Source: JBBQNY01 sp038255255 (GTDB lineage Bacteria; Pseudomonadota; Gammaproteobacteria; Xanthomonadales; Ahniellaceae). From it: a stretch of DNA of 64,000 nucleotides. The DNA lies in NCBI GenBank assembly GCA_038255255.1, contig JBBSLL010000005.1, positions 77,131-141,130 on the forward strand, in the 5' to 3' direction. The notes beneath the pieces are model-generated. The model did not search any database. It saw nothing but the letters and a program-made list of their open reading frames with translations, and had not been told where the DNA came from. A program made the translations under genes and the position numbers. Shown here piece by piece: positions 8,718 through 18,199 of this stretch (the first letter of the stretch is position 1; each line of letters begins with the position of its first letter).

Positions 8718-10577
8718 ATGAGCTTCCTCGCCGAACTTCGTCGTCGCAACGTCATCCGTATGGCGGGGTTGTACCTGGTTGGCGCGTGGCTGCTGGTGCA
8801 GGTCGCCGAGACGGTGTTGCCGGCGTTCGACGTGCCGTCGTGGGTATTGCGCGCGATCATCATCGTGCTGGCGCTCGGTTTCGTTCCGGCGCTCGTATTT
8901 TCCTGGGTGTTCGAGCTGACTCCGGGTGGACTCAGGCGCGACGCGGAAGTGCCGCCCGAGCAATCCATCGCGCCACAGACCGCACGCCGGCTCGATCGCC
9001 TGATCATCGTGGTGCTGCTGCTCGCGCTCACGTACTTCGGTTTCGACCGGATGGTGCTCGCGCCTCGCCGCGACGCCGTACTCGTGGCGACGACCACGCG
9101 CGAGTTGTCCAAGTCACCTGCGGCTCGCGATACTGCCGTAGTCGATGCGAAATCCGTCGCGGTGCTGCCGTTCGTGGACATGAGCGAAGGGAAGGACCAG
9201 GAGTATTTTTCCGACGGCATCACGGAGGAGATCCTGAATGCGCTGACGCGAATTGAAGATTTAAAGGTCGCCGGCCGCACGTCGTCGTTTTATTTCAAGG
9301 GCCGCAACGAGAACATCCAGACCATCGGCAAAACGCTCGGCGTCGCGCATCTGCTCGAGGGTTCGGTCAGGCGTCAGGGCGATCGCGTACGCATCACCGC
9401 GCAGCTCATCAAGGCCGCCGACGGCTACCACCTCTGGTCCGAGACCTACGACCGGACCTTGAGCGACATCTTCGCGATCCAGGACGAGATCAGCGCGGCG
9501 ATCGCTGCCGCGCTCTCGTCCAGAATCATGGGCGAGGTTCGCAAGATCGCCGAGGCGGGGGCCGACCCCGAGGCCTACGACCTCTATCTCCGGGCGCGAC
9601 AGTTGCTTGCCACGCGAACCGGGGACAACATCCTCAAGGCAGCGGCGCTTTTCGAAGCCGCTTCGATCATCGACGCGGATTTCGAAGAGGCGTTTTCCGG
9701 CCGCGCGCGCGCGTTGTCGCTGACCTGGAACTACGTCGGCATGACGGATGACGACGACTTCGTGACGCAGGCATTCCAGGCGGCAGAACGCGCGCTCGAG
9801 ATCAATCCCGCCAACGCGGAGGCCCATTCGACCCTCGGACTGCTCAATTTCATGCACCGCTGGGACTGGGCGGCGGCCGAGCGCGAAACTTTGCTCGCGA
9901 TCGAGCACGGGCCGAACGACGCCGAGGTCGCCAACTTCGCCGGGGATGTCTTCCGCTTGCTGGGCGATTTCGACAACTCCCTCAAGTGGGAACATCGCGC
10001 GCTCGAGCTCGATCCGTTGCGTGCCTTCAATCACGGCGATCTCGGCTGGGCGCTGGTCGCGCAGAGGCGTTGCGCCGAAGCCATTGCACCCTTCGAGAAA
10101 TCCGCGGAACTCGCTCCGACTTACTGGACGGCGCTGAATGGCGTGGCCCGCGCCAACCTGTGCCTGGGAGATCTGGCCGCGGCCCAGGCCGCCGTCGTTC
10201 GATTCGAGCAGGTCCACGTGGGCTCGCAAGATCTGCTCGACCTCAAGGTGCGGCTGGCCATCCTTGAAGGCCGCCCAAAGGAAGCTCGCAGACTACTCGA
10301 ACAATTGCGCCAGCGATCCGGCAGGGGGGGAGTAGTCGACTATCTGATCGCGCAACACCATGCGCTGCTGGGCGAACATGCCGCCGCCGCGCTAGCGCTC
10401 GAAAGCGCCTACCGACGCCGCGATCCGTCGCTCGCCGCAGACGACCTGTTCTATTTGCCCGAGGACTGGCCCGATCATCCGGGCATACGCGCGGCGCTCG
10501 ACAAACCCGAATGGAACGCGTTGTTCGCGATCCGACGCGGCCACTTTGCGAAGACGCCGCGGCAACCACCGCCCTGA
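8718..10577 (+). CDS. Membrane-anchored TolB-like/TPR protein, paralogue 4
   Basis: This 619-residue protein starts FLAELRRRNVIRMAG with three membrane segments closely matching paralogues 1 and 2. A TolB-like domain follows (SVAVLPFVDMSEG; SDGITEEILNAL; LEGSVRRQG), then TPR-like repeats. Its C-terminus differs: it ends in a basic, proline-rich tail without the FPPQC...DFTCD motif, and its repeat region reads more like canonical TPRs (ALEINPANAEAHSTLG). It is separated from paralogue 3 by the tandem repeat and the broken vapBC, which suggests the paralogues were once adjacent. The function is unknown. Confidence 0.8.
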   Translation: MSFLAELRRRNVIRMAGLYLVGAWLLVQVAETVLPAFDVPSWVLRAIIIVLALGFVPALVFSWVFELTPGGLRRDAEVPPEQSIAPQTARRLDRLIIVVLLLALTYFGFDRMVLAPRRDAVLVATTTRELSKSPAARDTAVVDAKSVAVLPFVDMSEGKDQEYFSDGITEEILNALTRIEDLKVAGRTSSFYFKGRNENIQTIGKTLGVAHLLEGSVRRQGDRVRITAQLIKAADGYHLWSETYDRTLSDIFAIQDEISAAIAAALSSRIMGEVRKIAEAGADPEAYDLYLRARQLLATRTGDNILKAAALFEAASIIDADFEEAFSGRARALSLTWNYVGMTDDDDFVTQAFQAAERALEINPANAEAHSTLGLLNFMHRWDWAAAERETLLAIEHGPNDAEVANFAGDVFRLLGDFDNSLKWEHRALELDPLRAFNHGDLGWALVAQRRCAEAIAPFEKSAELAPTYWTALNGVARANLCLGDLAAAQAAVVRFEQVHVGSQDLLDLKVRLAILEGRPKEARRLLEQLRQRSGRGGVVDYLIAQHHALLGEHAAAALALESAYRRRDPSLAADDLFYLPEDWPDHPGIRAALDKPEWNALFAIRRGHFAKTPRQPPP

Positions 10578-10734
10578 CGCAGCCGCTCCGCGAAACTGCG
10601 CCGGTGCCAGTTCCAATGTCGGCGCGGGCGGGTGGTGTTGCGCTGATCGCCGGGCGATGCGCGAAGATCGCCATGCGCGCACGGACACAGCCGCGGCGCT
10701 CGAACCCCTGCTCCGTTCGCGTTTAGAAATGTGA

Positions 10735-10775
10735 CGGAATTGCATTCCGCCACTCCCCGCGGCCGGCGGTAAAGT
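10735..10775 (+). promoter_or_regulatory. Possible promoter region of a secreted-protein gene
   Basis: A 6-bp hairpin CGGAAT-tgc-ATTCCG (10735-10749) precedes a -10-like TAAAGT (10770-10775), about 33 bases before ATG 10809. No good -35 was seen. The rest of the 231-base gap 10578-10808 shows nothing I recognise. Confidence 0.3.
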
Positions 10776-10808
10776 GGCCTGACCCAATCCTGGGCGTGAG
10801 GTGTCGCC

Positions 10809-11654
10809 ATGCGTTCCGACCGAAACTCGCTGTTCCTCCGCGCGTGGGTTGTCTCCATGGCGTTAGCCACAGGCGGAGTGCATGCGCAGAGCACGGCGTT
10901 CCGCTACACCGACCTCGATCTCCGCGATCCGCACATCTTCGTCGCATCGTTTATAGGTTGCAGCGACGTAACGGATTCGAGCCCGGTCGGCTCTTCCCTC
11001 AACGCCCAGATCCAGACCCAGATCCAGACCGACGGCGATGGCGACGGCTTCCTCGACCTTTCGTCGCTCGTAGAATTCCTGCCGCTCAACCAGGGCGCGG
11101 CAACCAATCTCATCGATTCGGGCAGCGCGCAATGCACCGCGCCGATGGCGACGACCAGCTGTGGACCGATCACGCCGAACGGTATTGCGGGCGATGCGGT
11201 GCTCCTTTCCGCAGGACAGTGCCTCGCGCCGATCGCGGGCACCGTACGACCCTACACTCCCGCGATCACGTCACCGTCGGGACCGTGTTTCACCTCGCCT
11301 GCCGCCGACGTCCAGCTGACCCTCGGCGGGATCCCGGTGACCCTGCGCGACGCGCAGTTCGCGGCGACTTTCGTCGGCAACCCGGCGACCAGCCTCACCA
11401 ACGGACTGCTGCGCGGTTTCCTGACCGAAACCGACGCGAACAACACGCCTCTCCCTCCGAGTTTTCCAATCGTCGGAGGGCAACCGCTGTCAAGGATTCT
11501 GCCGGGCGGACAAGGCAGCTGCCCTGCACACAGCGACGTGGACATCCACAATGGCGTGCGCGGCTGGTGGTTCTATCTCAACTTCCCCGCGGTGCAAGTG
11601 GCCCGGTTCGTGGACACTTTCGCCAACGGATTCGGCAACGGCTTCGAGCCGTAG
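10809..11654 (+). CDS. Secreted protein of unknown function with GFE tail
   Basis: This 281-residue protein has a signal peptide (hydrophobic core WVVSMALATGG, cleavage near VHAQ). ATG 10809 was chosen because it gives this signal peptide and follows GAGG at 10798-10801; another frame starting at 10796 is open but gives an Arg-rich product. A DGDGDGF segment near residue 75 resembles a calcium-binding loop but lacks the final Glu of an EF hand. Several cysteines could form disulfides. The C-terminus is FANGFGNGFEP, one of three similar tails in this window. I do not recognise a catalytic domain. Confidence 0.7.
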   Translation: MRSDRNSLFLRAWVVSMALATGGVHAQSTAFRYTDLDLRDPHIFVASFIGCSDVTDSSPVGSSLNAQIQTQIQTDGDGDGFLDLSSLVEFLPLNQGAATNLIDSGSAQCTAPMATTSCGPITPNGIAGDAVLLSAGQCLAPIAGTVRPYTPAITSPSGPCFTSPAADVQLTLGGIPVTLRDAQFAATFVGNPATSLTNGLLRGFLTETDANNTPLPPSFPIVGGQPLSRILPGGQGSCPAHSDVDIHNGVRGWWFYLNFPAVQVARFVDTFANGFGNGFEP

Positions 11655-11682
11655 TCGCGCTCTCTGCGCAAGACACGCATTC

Positions 11683-11753
11683 GTAGGTCAGGTCGGCTCG
11701 CCGACCTGACGAATGGCGACCGTGCCGTCAGGTCGATACGCGACCTGACCTAC
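11683..11753. repeat. GTAG-tipped REP pair (BIME-like)
   Basis: There are two palindromes: 11683-11710, beginning GTAGGTCAGGTCGG, and 11727-11753, ending CGACCTGACCTAC. They face each other so that the outer ends are GTAG and CTAC. The pair lies between two convergent genes and overlaps the end of the minus-strand gene, whose TAG stop is part of the terminal GTAG. The organisation resembles the GTAG-type REPs known from Stenotrophomonas. Confidence 0.75.
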
Positions 11754-12286
11754 TTCGGCCACCCGACCGCGAGGTCGAACGCGACATCGCAAGTCATGTC
11801 GGTGTCGTTGTACGGCGCTTCGCGCGCCTCGCTGACCAGCTTGCCCACCACGCGCGAGTCGGTGCGCGTGTCGAGCACGATCTTGCCGTTGCCGCCGTCG
11901 ATTCCGGTATGCATGCCGTCGTCTGCGATGTACATGATGTTGACGAGCGTCGACATGTCGAGTTCGCCACCGTTGTGGTGGATCTCCACCCAGCCCTTTG
12001 CGATCGCATCCTTCTGCGTTTCGATCAGGTCGCCGCGTGGGCTCATGAACGTGTTCTCCGGCATCTCGGTGGCGCACGCCTTGCACTCGGCCAGAGGCGC
12101 GCGATCCAGCGGTTTCGCCGTCAGATAAATGACCGTCGTGACAGTTCCCTGCTCGCGCGCGTCCGCGAATGCGATTCCGTCGGAAAACTCGAGGCGCTTG
12201 CCGTCGCGTTCGCAGAAGCCGGTGACGTTGTCGGCATGCGCACTGCAGGCCAGGGCGAGTAGCGCAAGTGTGGTTGCGAAGCGCAT
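11750..12286 (-). CDS. Secreted or periplasmic protein of unknown function
   Basis: This 178-residue protein has a clear signal peptide (TTLALLALACSAHA, cleavage before DNVTG). The mature part contains paired cysteines (ECKACATE) and a central sequence VEIHHNGGELD. I do not recognise the family. Its last codon and TAG stop are formed by the terminal GTAG of the REP pair at 11683-11753, so the original C-terminus may have been altered by insertion of that repeat. A GGAG sits about ten bases upstream of the ATG on the minus strand. Confidence 0.65.
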   Translation of the reverse strand: MRFATTLALLALACSAHADNVTGFCERDGKRLEFSDGIAFADAREQGTVTTVIYLTAKPLDRAPLAECKACATEMPENTFMSPRGDLIETQKDAIAKGWVEIHHNGGELDMSTLVNIMYIADDGMHTGIDGGNGKIVLDTRTDSRVVGKLVSEAREAPYNDTDMTCDVAFDLAVGWPK

Positions 12287-12364
12287 TTCATGGGTCTCCG
12301 ACGAGGGTGGGCGTGTGACCTGTTGCGGGCGAACGTAGCGCCGCCCATCTCATGACGTACAACG

Positions 12365-12931
12365 TCAATTGCCAACGACCCGGGCCAACCTGCGCACCCA
12401 CACGGCATACGCATCCACCCAGCGCTGCAGGAACTTGCGATTGCCTTCGTCAGCCACGCTGCCATCCGGCGCGAAATATCCGTCCTTCACATGCACGAAT
12501 GCTTCGGGCGCACACAGGGCTGGTACGTCTAGATAGGCGAGCACGTTGCGCAGGTGCTGTTGCGCACACGCCGTGCCTTGCGCGCCGATCGAGGCGCCGA
12601 TGACCCCGCCGGGCTTGCCGGCCCACGCATTCTGTCCGTACGGGCGCGAGGCATGATCGAGTGCATTCTTGAGCACCCCGGGTATTGAACGGTTGTACTC
12701 GGGCGTGACGAAGAGCAGGCCCTGCGCGGCGGCGATCTCCTGCTTGAGGCGCACGACCGATTCCGCGGGCGTTGCGTCATTGTCCTGGTTGTAAAGCGGC
12801 AGATCGTCGATGCGCAAAAGCATGAAAGAAAATTCGGGCGGGGCGAGCTTCGCGAGGGCTTCCGCGAGTTTGCGGTTGAACGATTCGCGCCGCAGGCTGC
12901 CGACGACGACAGCGATCTCGATGTTGCTCAT
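12365..12931 (-). CDS. NADPH-dependent FMN reductase (ChrR/YieF-like)
   Basis: This 188-residue flavodoxin-fold quinone or chromate-type reductase has the FMN phosphate loop GSLRRESFNRKLA near the N-terminus and the signature TPEYNRSIPGVLKNALDH about residue 80. It transfers electrons from NAD(P)H to quinones and other acceptors via FMN, probably as a cytoplasmic oligomer. The start at 12931 is preferred over an upstream in-frame ATG because MSNIEIAVVVGS begins the conserved strand and a GGAG lies upstream. It stands alone between secreted-protein genes. The real substrate cannot be told from sequence. Confidence 0.85.
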   Translation of the reverse strand: MSNIEIAVVVGSLRRESFNRKLAEALAKLAPPEFSFMLLRIDDLPLYNQDNDATPAESVVRLKQEIAAAQGLLFVTPEYNRSIPGVLKNALDHASRPYGQNAWAGKPGGVIGASIGAQGTACAQQHLRNVLAYLDVPALCAPEAFVHVKDGYFAPDGSVADEGNRKFLQRWVDAYAVWVRRLARVVGN

Positions 12932-13072
12932 GGGAAGGTCTCCATTGGCGTGTCCTGGCAAGTCGCCGGGCCTCCATCAGACGCGACACGTGTGCACGGC
13001 CGCGTGAACTGGGCGTTGACGTTGTAATGCCGCAGATTTCGCCGCAGCCTCGCTGCGTCTACACCGCGCCGT

Positions 13073-13657
13073 CTACTTTGCTGCCGGTTCCCAGCCCCTG
13101 GCGCGCGCGACCGTCGCGGCGGCCGCTGCCGCGGTTTCGTCGACCAGGTTCTGGATGCCCTTGGATGCGCCGATCACCCCGCTGAAGGCCCAGAGCTTGT
13201 CGAAAGGCGCGGCCAGCAACTCGCGGCCGCTCGCGGCGTCGGTGACCTTGATGCTGCCCTCGAAATGCACCGACCCGACGCCGGGAACGGTCGCCAGGCG
13301 CACCGCGCGATTGCCCGGGTCGTAGCGCGAGATGGACCCGCCGATGAGGCATTCGCCAGCGACGCCGCGCGCCCCGTCGTTGGCTTCCACCGAGTCGAAC
13401 AAGGCACCGAAATCGCCTCGCAGGCGTTTGGCGATGTCGTCGGCAAATGCCCCTGCGACCTCGGCGTCGGCCTTCTCGTTCTCGGCCGTGACCTCCAACG
13501 GAACCACCGTGATCGCGCGGCAACCCTTGACGTCGGTAATGTCACCGGTGGTCTTGAGCGGCTCGGCGCGCGCGGACTTGGTGGTGGCGCATCCGCTCGC
13601 GCCCAGCGCGAGCACCATTACGGCGAGCATCCCGATGCAGCGTGCGCGCAATTTCAT
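13073..13657 (-). CDS. Lipoprotein, DUF4410-like
   Basis: This 194-residue protein has a lipoprotein signal ending LGASGC, giving lipidated Cys23. The mature region contains VVPLEVTAENEKADAE and, near the C-terminus, FEGSIKVTDAASG, a pattern I associate with DUF4410 lipoproteins, whose role is unclear. Location at the outer or inner membrane, periplasmic side, is expected. Upstream on the plus strand an 8-bp inverted repeat (13718-13725 with 13738-13745) lies in the gap to the next minus-strand gene. It could be the 3' hairpin of that gene, since no U tract follows. Confidence 0.65.
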   Translation of the reverse strand: MKLRARCIGMLAVMVLALGASGCATTKSARAEPLKTTGDITDVKGCRAITVVPLEVTAENEKADAEVAGAFADDIAKRLRGDFGALFDSVEANDGARGVAGECLIGGSISRYDPGNRAVRLATVPGVGSVHFEGSIKVTDAASGRELLAAPFDKLWAFSGVIGASKGIQNLVDETAAAAAATVARARGWEPAAK

Positions 13658-13801
13658 GTGGCGAGCTCCCTTGGCGATGTCTCCCCCCGGGAGCGCCTCG
13701 TTCCTTTGATTCTCGACCCGCCCGACTGCGAGGTCAATCGGGCGGTCGCCAAGCGCGGGTGGCGCGGTATGCGCCGACTTATTCGCGACGGCGGCTCCGA
13801 T

Positions 13802-15406
13802 CTACTCGAACCCGTCGGACAGGAGCGGTTCGTCGACCGAGTAGAGCGTCGTCGTTCCGCTGATCTCGTTGGCTACCGCGATCAAGGCCTCGCCGGTGGG
13901 ACTGTCGGCCGCGGAAATAAAGACGATGCTCTCGGGACCGAGGTCGCCGGCCGCGGCGGGCGCATTGACGAGATCAATCGTCGCGGTGAAATCCCGGTTG
14001 TTGACGTAGTCGACCAGCTGCGCCGCTGCGGGCGTGCTGATATCGAACGTGGCGATGCCGCCGATCCGCTCCAGCCCGACGAACGCGAGCGTGCGGCCAC
14101 GTGGCGTGAGGCCGATGGCCAGCGCTTCCGGCTCGGGCCCCTTGTTGTCGCTGCGCGTATCGAAGCTGTTATTGGCGTCGTTGGTCGAATTGAATGCGGT
14201 GGGGAACGCAGCCGCCGTGATCTGCTCCAGTATCTCGCCGCTGTCGAACACGCGCGTGCCGCTCGCGTCGAAGATCGAGAACGAGCGGCTGCCGAACACG
14301 TGAATGCGCTCGAACTCGGCGTCGGCATCGAGGTTGCCGTCGATATTCGAAACCGTGAGGCGACCGAGCTGCGAATTCGTCTTGAGCGTGGCGGCGTTCG
14401 GAAACACGACCGGATCGAGCACGAAGGAAGACGCGCCGGCGCGCACCTCGTCCGAAGGTCCGGATGAGCGTGAGTCGCCCTCGCCGGCGCTCGCGTAAAA
14501 GGTCGCGCCGCCCAAGGAGAACGCCGCAACCGTATCGGGCATGTGCATGCCGAACACGGGCCAGTTGGCAATGTTGATGAGCGGGCCGCCGCCGCCGGCG
14601 CCACCACCATCGGAGGCGTCGAGCCGGTTACCCGGTTGGGAGTGATCGATCAGCGGGATCGGCCGGATCTCGGTGATGGCCCCGGCGACCAGGTCGACGA
14701 TTGCGAACGAATTGGCCTCCTGCAGCGTTACCCATGCGCGCTGGCTGTCCGGCGATACGGCAACGTATTCGGGTTCGAAGTCGACGCTCGGCAGCCGGCC
14801 CGGAAAAATGCGCACGCCAGCGTCGCGCAATGCCGGCGCCGTGGCATCGAACGATTCGAAGCCGAGGGTGGTGATCGTGGCTTTCGCTACCCCGTTGGCG
14901 AGGTCGATGATCGAGATCGAACCGGCGGGATCGGTGGCGCCGTCGAGCTCGCCCTCGTTCGCGCTGATCACGAACCGCCCATCCGGACTGAATCCGACGT
15001 GGTCCGGCTGCACGCCTGCGACGAAACTGCGCAGCAAAGTGCCGCCCGTGCTGAACAACAGTATCCGCCCCGGCCCCGTGCGTGGCGTGCCCTCGACCGC
15101 CGCCGCGACCAGGCCGTTGCGCGCCGCGACGCTGTTGAAGTTGCCGCCCGTGACGGGAATGGAGAAGAGTAGCGTCGGTGCGTCGACGTTGGCGATGCCC
15201 ACCACATCGATGCGGTTCTGGGCGCCGTTGGTGACGAACAGTCGCCGGGTGCCGGCGTCATAGGCGACGATCTCGGTGGCGGCCGTCGCGCCGCCGACGA
15301 AGCGGCCTCGCTGGTTGAGTTCGACAGGCGGTCGGGCCTCGACCGGCACCAGCGACGCGACGAAACTCAATGCAACTGCAACCGTGAGGCAGCGTACGAC
15401 CGGCAT
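13802..15406 (-). CDS. Secreted choice-of-anchor I-type beta-propeller protein with DGFE tail
   Basis: This 534-residue protein has a signal peptide (VAVALSFVASLVPVEA). The sequence is propeller-like with repeated blades: EIVAYDAGTRRLFVTNGAQNRIDVV, then GRFVISANEGE and EPEYVAVSPDSQRAWVTLQE. This organisation matches the choice-of-anchor I family, in which the same ectodomain is joined to different C-terminal sorting signals in different bacteria. Here the protein ends VDEPLLSDGFE with no membrane helix or basic tail, so the terminal DGFE is a candidate anchor or secretion signal. The ligand or enzymatic role is not known. It is divergent from the GGDEF-EAL gene. Confidence 0.75.
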   Translation of the reverse strand: MPVVRCLTVAVALSFVASLVPVEARPPVELNQRGRFVGGATAATEIVAYDAGTRRLFVTNGAQNRIDVVGIANVDAPTLLFSIPVTGGNFNSVAARNGLVAAAVEGTPRTGPGRILLFSTGGTLLRSFVAGVQPDHVGFSPDGRFVISANEGELDGATDPAGSISIIDLANGVAKATITTLGFESFDATAPALRDAGVRIFPGRLPSVDFEPEYVAVSPDSQRAWVTLQEANSFAIVDLVAGAITEIRPIPLIDHSQPGNRLDASDGGGAGGGGPLINIANWPVFGMHMPDTVAAFSLGGATFYASAGEGDSRSSGPSDEVRAGASSFVLDPVVFPNAATLKTNSQLGRLTVSNIDGNLDADAEFERIHVFGSRSFSIFDASGTRVFDSGEILEQITAAAFPTAFNSTNDANNSFDTRSDNKGPEPEALAIGLTPRGRTLAFVGLERIGGIATFDISTPAAAQLVDYVNNRDFTATIDLVNAPAAAGDLGPESIVFISAADSPTGEALIAVANEISGTTTLYSVDEPLLSDGFE

Positions 15407-15703
15407 GAGGCGAACTTCCGTGGGGATGTCAGCGAGTCACTACACGCGGCTTCCATGACCGTTCGCTTACAGCCCCGCGCGATCGTGATGACAGTCACGG
15501 CCCTGGTTCGACGTTCCGGCGAATGTTGGCGTCGTGACCGCCACAGCCACCACGCGGGCACGTCCATGATCCTTTCCGGCCAGGGTCCAGCACGGCCCAG
15601 CGAGGCGGGCGCCACCGGGAAGAATCCCGAACATTTGCCCTGCGTGAGCGATCAGGGGTCCGATTGGCGCGTTAACCCGGTACAGACCCTTCGAGATCGG
15701 GCA
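15407..15703. other. Divergent intergenic region, no clear element
   Basis: About 300 bases separate the choice-of-anchor gene (minus) from the GGDEF-EAL gene (plus). I see no confident -35/-10 pair, terminator or repeat here. Part of it is open in the frame of the downstream gene, so a longer N-terminus cannot be fully excluded. Confidence 0.4.
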
Positions 15704-17995
15704 ATGAGCTCCGCCGTGGAATCGATCGCACCCCGCCGTAACGGGATCCTGGCTGCCGCAGTGGAGGCGGACCGCGCCGCCCTCGCGAGACGCGGGGAGG
15801 TGCAGTCGCGGGTCCTGGCCGAGCTGGCGTTGCATCCGTCTTTGCCTCGCGGCGAATACGACCAGCTGTGCGAGCTTGTGATCGAGCGGGCGCGGACCAC
15901 CCTCGAAGTCAGCGTCGTCGGGATCTGGCACTACAGCAAGCGCGCGGGAACCCTGTCGGCACATCGCCTGCTCACCGCCGATGGCACCGTGTTGACCGAG
16001 GTCCCACCGCTCAACCAGTCGGCATTGCCCAAGTACTTCAGCCACCTGAGCGCTGGCGAAGTGATCGACGCCACCGACGCCGTCCGCGATCCGCGTACGC
16101 GCGAACTGGCCGAGCTGTACCTGGTCCCCAACAGCATCCACTCGTTGCTCGATGCGCCGCTGCTGATTGACGGTCGCGTCGTGGGGGTGCTGTGCCTCGA
16201 GCAGGTCGGATACGCGCGCGAATGGTTGCCCGACGAGGTCGCCTTCGCGCGAGCACTCGCGCAGATCGCCGCCCAGGCGCGGCTGGTTCGCCGACGGCTG
16301 CGCGACGTTGCGGCGCTTCGGAAGAGCGAGGAACGTCTCGCCGCCGCGCAGACCGTGGCCAAGGTCGGCAGCTACGAATGGAACCCCGACACCGGCGCGA
16401 TGTGGTGGTCCGACCAGCTCTACCGGATGTTCGGCGTCGCCGCGGGCAGCTTTCGTCCGACGCTCGAAAGTTTCTTCTCGCTCGTGCATGCCGAAGACCG
16501 CGCGGCGCTGGAGGAGAGTCTTCTTCGGCTCATCGCGGACCCCTTCGATGCGACGCGCCGCCTGCGTGTGGTGCGGCCCGATGGCGAGATGCGCTGGTTC
16601 GAGGTCAGCTGGCAGGTCGGCTCGGCCCTCAAGGCAGGCGCGCGCAAGATCGGCGGCAGCGTGCTGGATGTGACCGAGCGGCAGCGGCAGACCGAACGCA
16701 TCCACGCGCTCGCGTTCCACGACCCGCTGACGCACCTGCCGAATCGCAGCCTCCTCATGGAGCGGATCGCACAGGCGATCGGCGTGCCGGCGAGCAAGGA
16801 TGGCTTCGCCGTGATCCTGCTCGACCTCGACAACTTCCGAACCATCAATGACTCGCTTGGCCACAGTCGCGGCGATGAACTGCTGTGCGAAGTCGGCCAG
16901 CGGTTCGTGCGACTGCTCAAGCCGGGCGCGACGGTGGCGCGCCTCGGAGGGGACGAGTTCATCCTGCTGCTGCCCGGGATTGCCGATTCCACTGCGGCAA
17001 AACACGTCGCGGATCGGGTCCTTGCAGACCTGCGCCGGCCGTTCCTGTGGCGCGACCTCAATGTTTCCGTCACCGCGAGCCTGGGGATTGCCTGCTACCC
17101 GGGCGACGGGAACACGGCAGACATGCTGCTGCGCAACGCCGACGCCGCCATGTACGAAGCCAAGGACGCGGGGCGCGACGAAGTGCGCGCGTTCACGCCC
17201 TCGCTCAATCGCCAGGCACTGCGGCGGTTGTCCATCGAAACCGGTCTGCGCGCGGCCCTCGCGCGCAATGAATTCAAACTCTATTTGCAGCCCTGTTTCA
17301 GCGTGGCGTCCGGTGAACTGCGGTCCTGCGAGGCACTACTGCGATGGGAGGATCCGGCGCATGGACTGGTGCTGCCCAACGAGTTTCTTCCCGTCGCCGA
17401 ACAGAGCGGACTCATCTTGCAGATCGGCGAGTGGGTGCTGTCCGAAGCCTGCCGGATCCAGTCGCGCTGGCAGACCCTGGGTCTTCCTGCCGTGCCGATC
17501 GCCGTCAATCTTTCCGCACGGCAGTTGCAGCATCACGACGTGGCCGAGTGGTTCGAGCGCACGCTCGCCCTGCATGGCCTGGACCCGCGCTGGTTCTACC
17601 TCGAGATCACCGAGACCAAGCTCATGCAGGCGGTGGAGCAGGTATTGCCATCTCTTCGCCGACTCGGCGACCTGGGCGTACGCCTTGCGGTAGACGATTT
17701 CGGAACCGGGTATTCGTCGCTCGCGTACCTGCGTCGACTGCCCCTGTCCATGCTGAAGGTCGATCGCTCCTTCATCCGTGACGTGGACAAAACCGAGAGC
17801 GAGTCCGCGGTGATCACCAGCGCGGTCATCAGCCTTGCCAAGAAGCTTCAGCTCGAAGTGATCGCCGAAGGCGTCGAAACCCAGGCGCAACTCGACTGGC
17901 TGTCGAGCGAGGGCTGCGACGGATACCAGGGTTACCTGAGATCTCCTGCCGTCGCGCCGGCCGCGTTCGAGCGGAGATTCCTGACTCGGCTGTAG
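15704..17995 (+). CDS. Diguanylate cyclase/phosphodiesterase (GAF-PAS-GGDEF-EAL)
   Basis: The protein has 763 residues from ATG 15704; the frame is open to 15455, but the upstream part is Arg/His-rich and looks non-coding. A GAF-like domain spans about residues 35-190, a PAS domain about 205-325, GGDEF about 330-490 and EAL about 500-755. RLGGDEF is intact near residue 415, and EAL is present at 543-545. Further phosphodiesterase residues are visible: NLSARQL, EITETKL, DDFGTGYSSL, KVDRSFI and AEGVET. Both activities are therefore possible. It has no membrane segment, so cytoplasmic sensing through GAF/PAS is expected. It controls c-di-GMP levels; the signal is unknown. Confidence 0.9.
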   Translation: MSSAVESIAPRRNGILAAAVEADRAALARRGEVQSRVLAELALHPSLPRGEYDQLCELVIERARTTLEVSVVGIWHYSKRAGTLSAHRLLTADGTVLTEVPPLNQSALPKYFSHLSAGEVIDATDAVRDPRTRELAELYLVPNSIHSLLDAPLLIDGRVVGVLCLEQVGYAREWLPDEVAFARALAQIAAQARLVRRRLRDVAALRKSEERLAAAQTVAKVGSYEWNPDTGAMWWSDQLYRMFGVAAGSFRPTLESFFSLVHAEDRAALEESLLRLIADPFDATRRLRVVRPDGEMRWFEVSWQVGSALKAGARKIGGSVLDVTERQRQTERIHALAFHDPLTHLPNRSLLMERIAQAIGVPASKDGFAVILLDLDNFRTINDSLGHSRGDELLCEVGQRFVRLLKPGATVARLGGDEFILLLPGIADSTAAKHVADRVLADLRRPFLWRDLNVSVTASLGIACYPGDGNTADMLLRNADAAMYEAKDAGRDEVRAFTPSLNRQALRRLSIETGLRAALARNEFKLYLQPCFSVASGELRSCEALLRWEDPAHGLVLPNEFLPVAEQSGLILQIGEWVLSEACRIQSRWQTLGLPAVPIAVNLSARQLQHHDVAEWFERTLALHGLDPRWFYLEITETKLMQAVEQVLPSLRRLGDLGVRLAVDDFGTGYSSLAYLRRLPLSMLKVDRSFIRDVDKTESESAVITSAVISLAKKLQLEVIAEGVETQAQLDWLSSEGCDGYQGYLRSPAVAPAAFERRFLTRL

Positions 17996-18199
17996 GGTCA
18001 TTGCGCGGCGCCATGCGCCGCGCCCATGCCGCGCCGGTTCGGGCTGGCCCCTGTGGCGCGCATCTCCCGTGGATTCCGCATGTAAGTTCCGTTTCCAGGG
18101 TCGCCGTCATTTCCACGCCTTCGACGATACGAAGCGATTCAATTGCCGTTGATCCCCGGCTGTGGCACGGTGCCGAGGCCTTGGCTGGGCGTTTCGCGT

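Noticed and set aside
10796..11686. An alternative frame overlapping the secreted protein gene.
   Set aside because: Its product is Arg/Pro-rich without a signal peptide, whereas the 10809 frame gives a signal peptide and a good ribosome-binding site.
13265..14467. A 400-codon plus-strand frame.
   Set aside because: It spans the lipoprotein and choice-of-anchor genes on the opposite strand and the REP-less gap between them; no start signal or domain.
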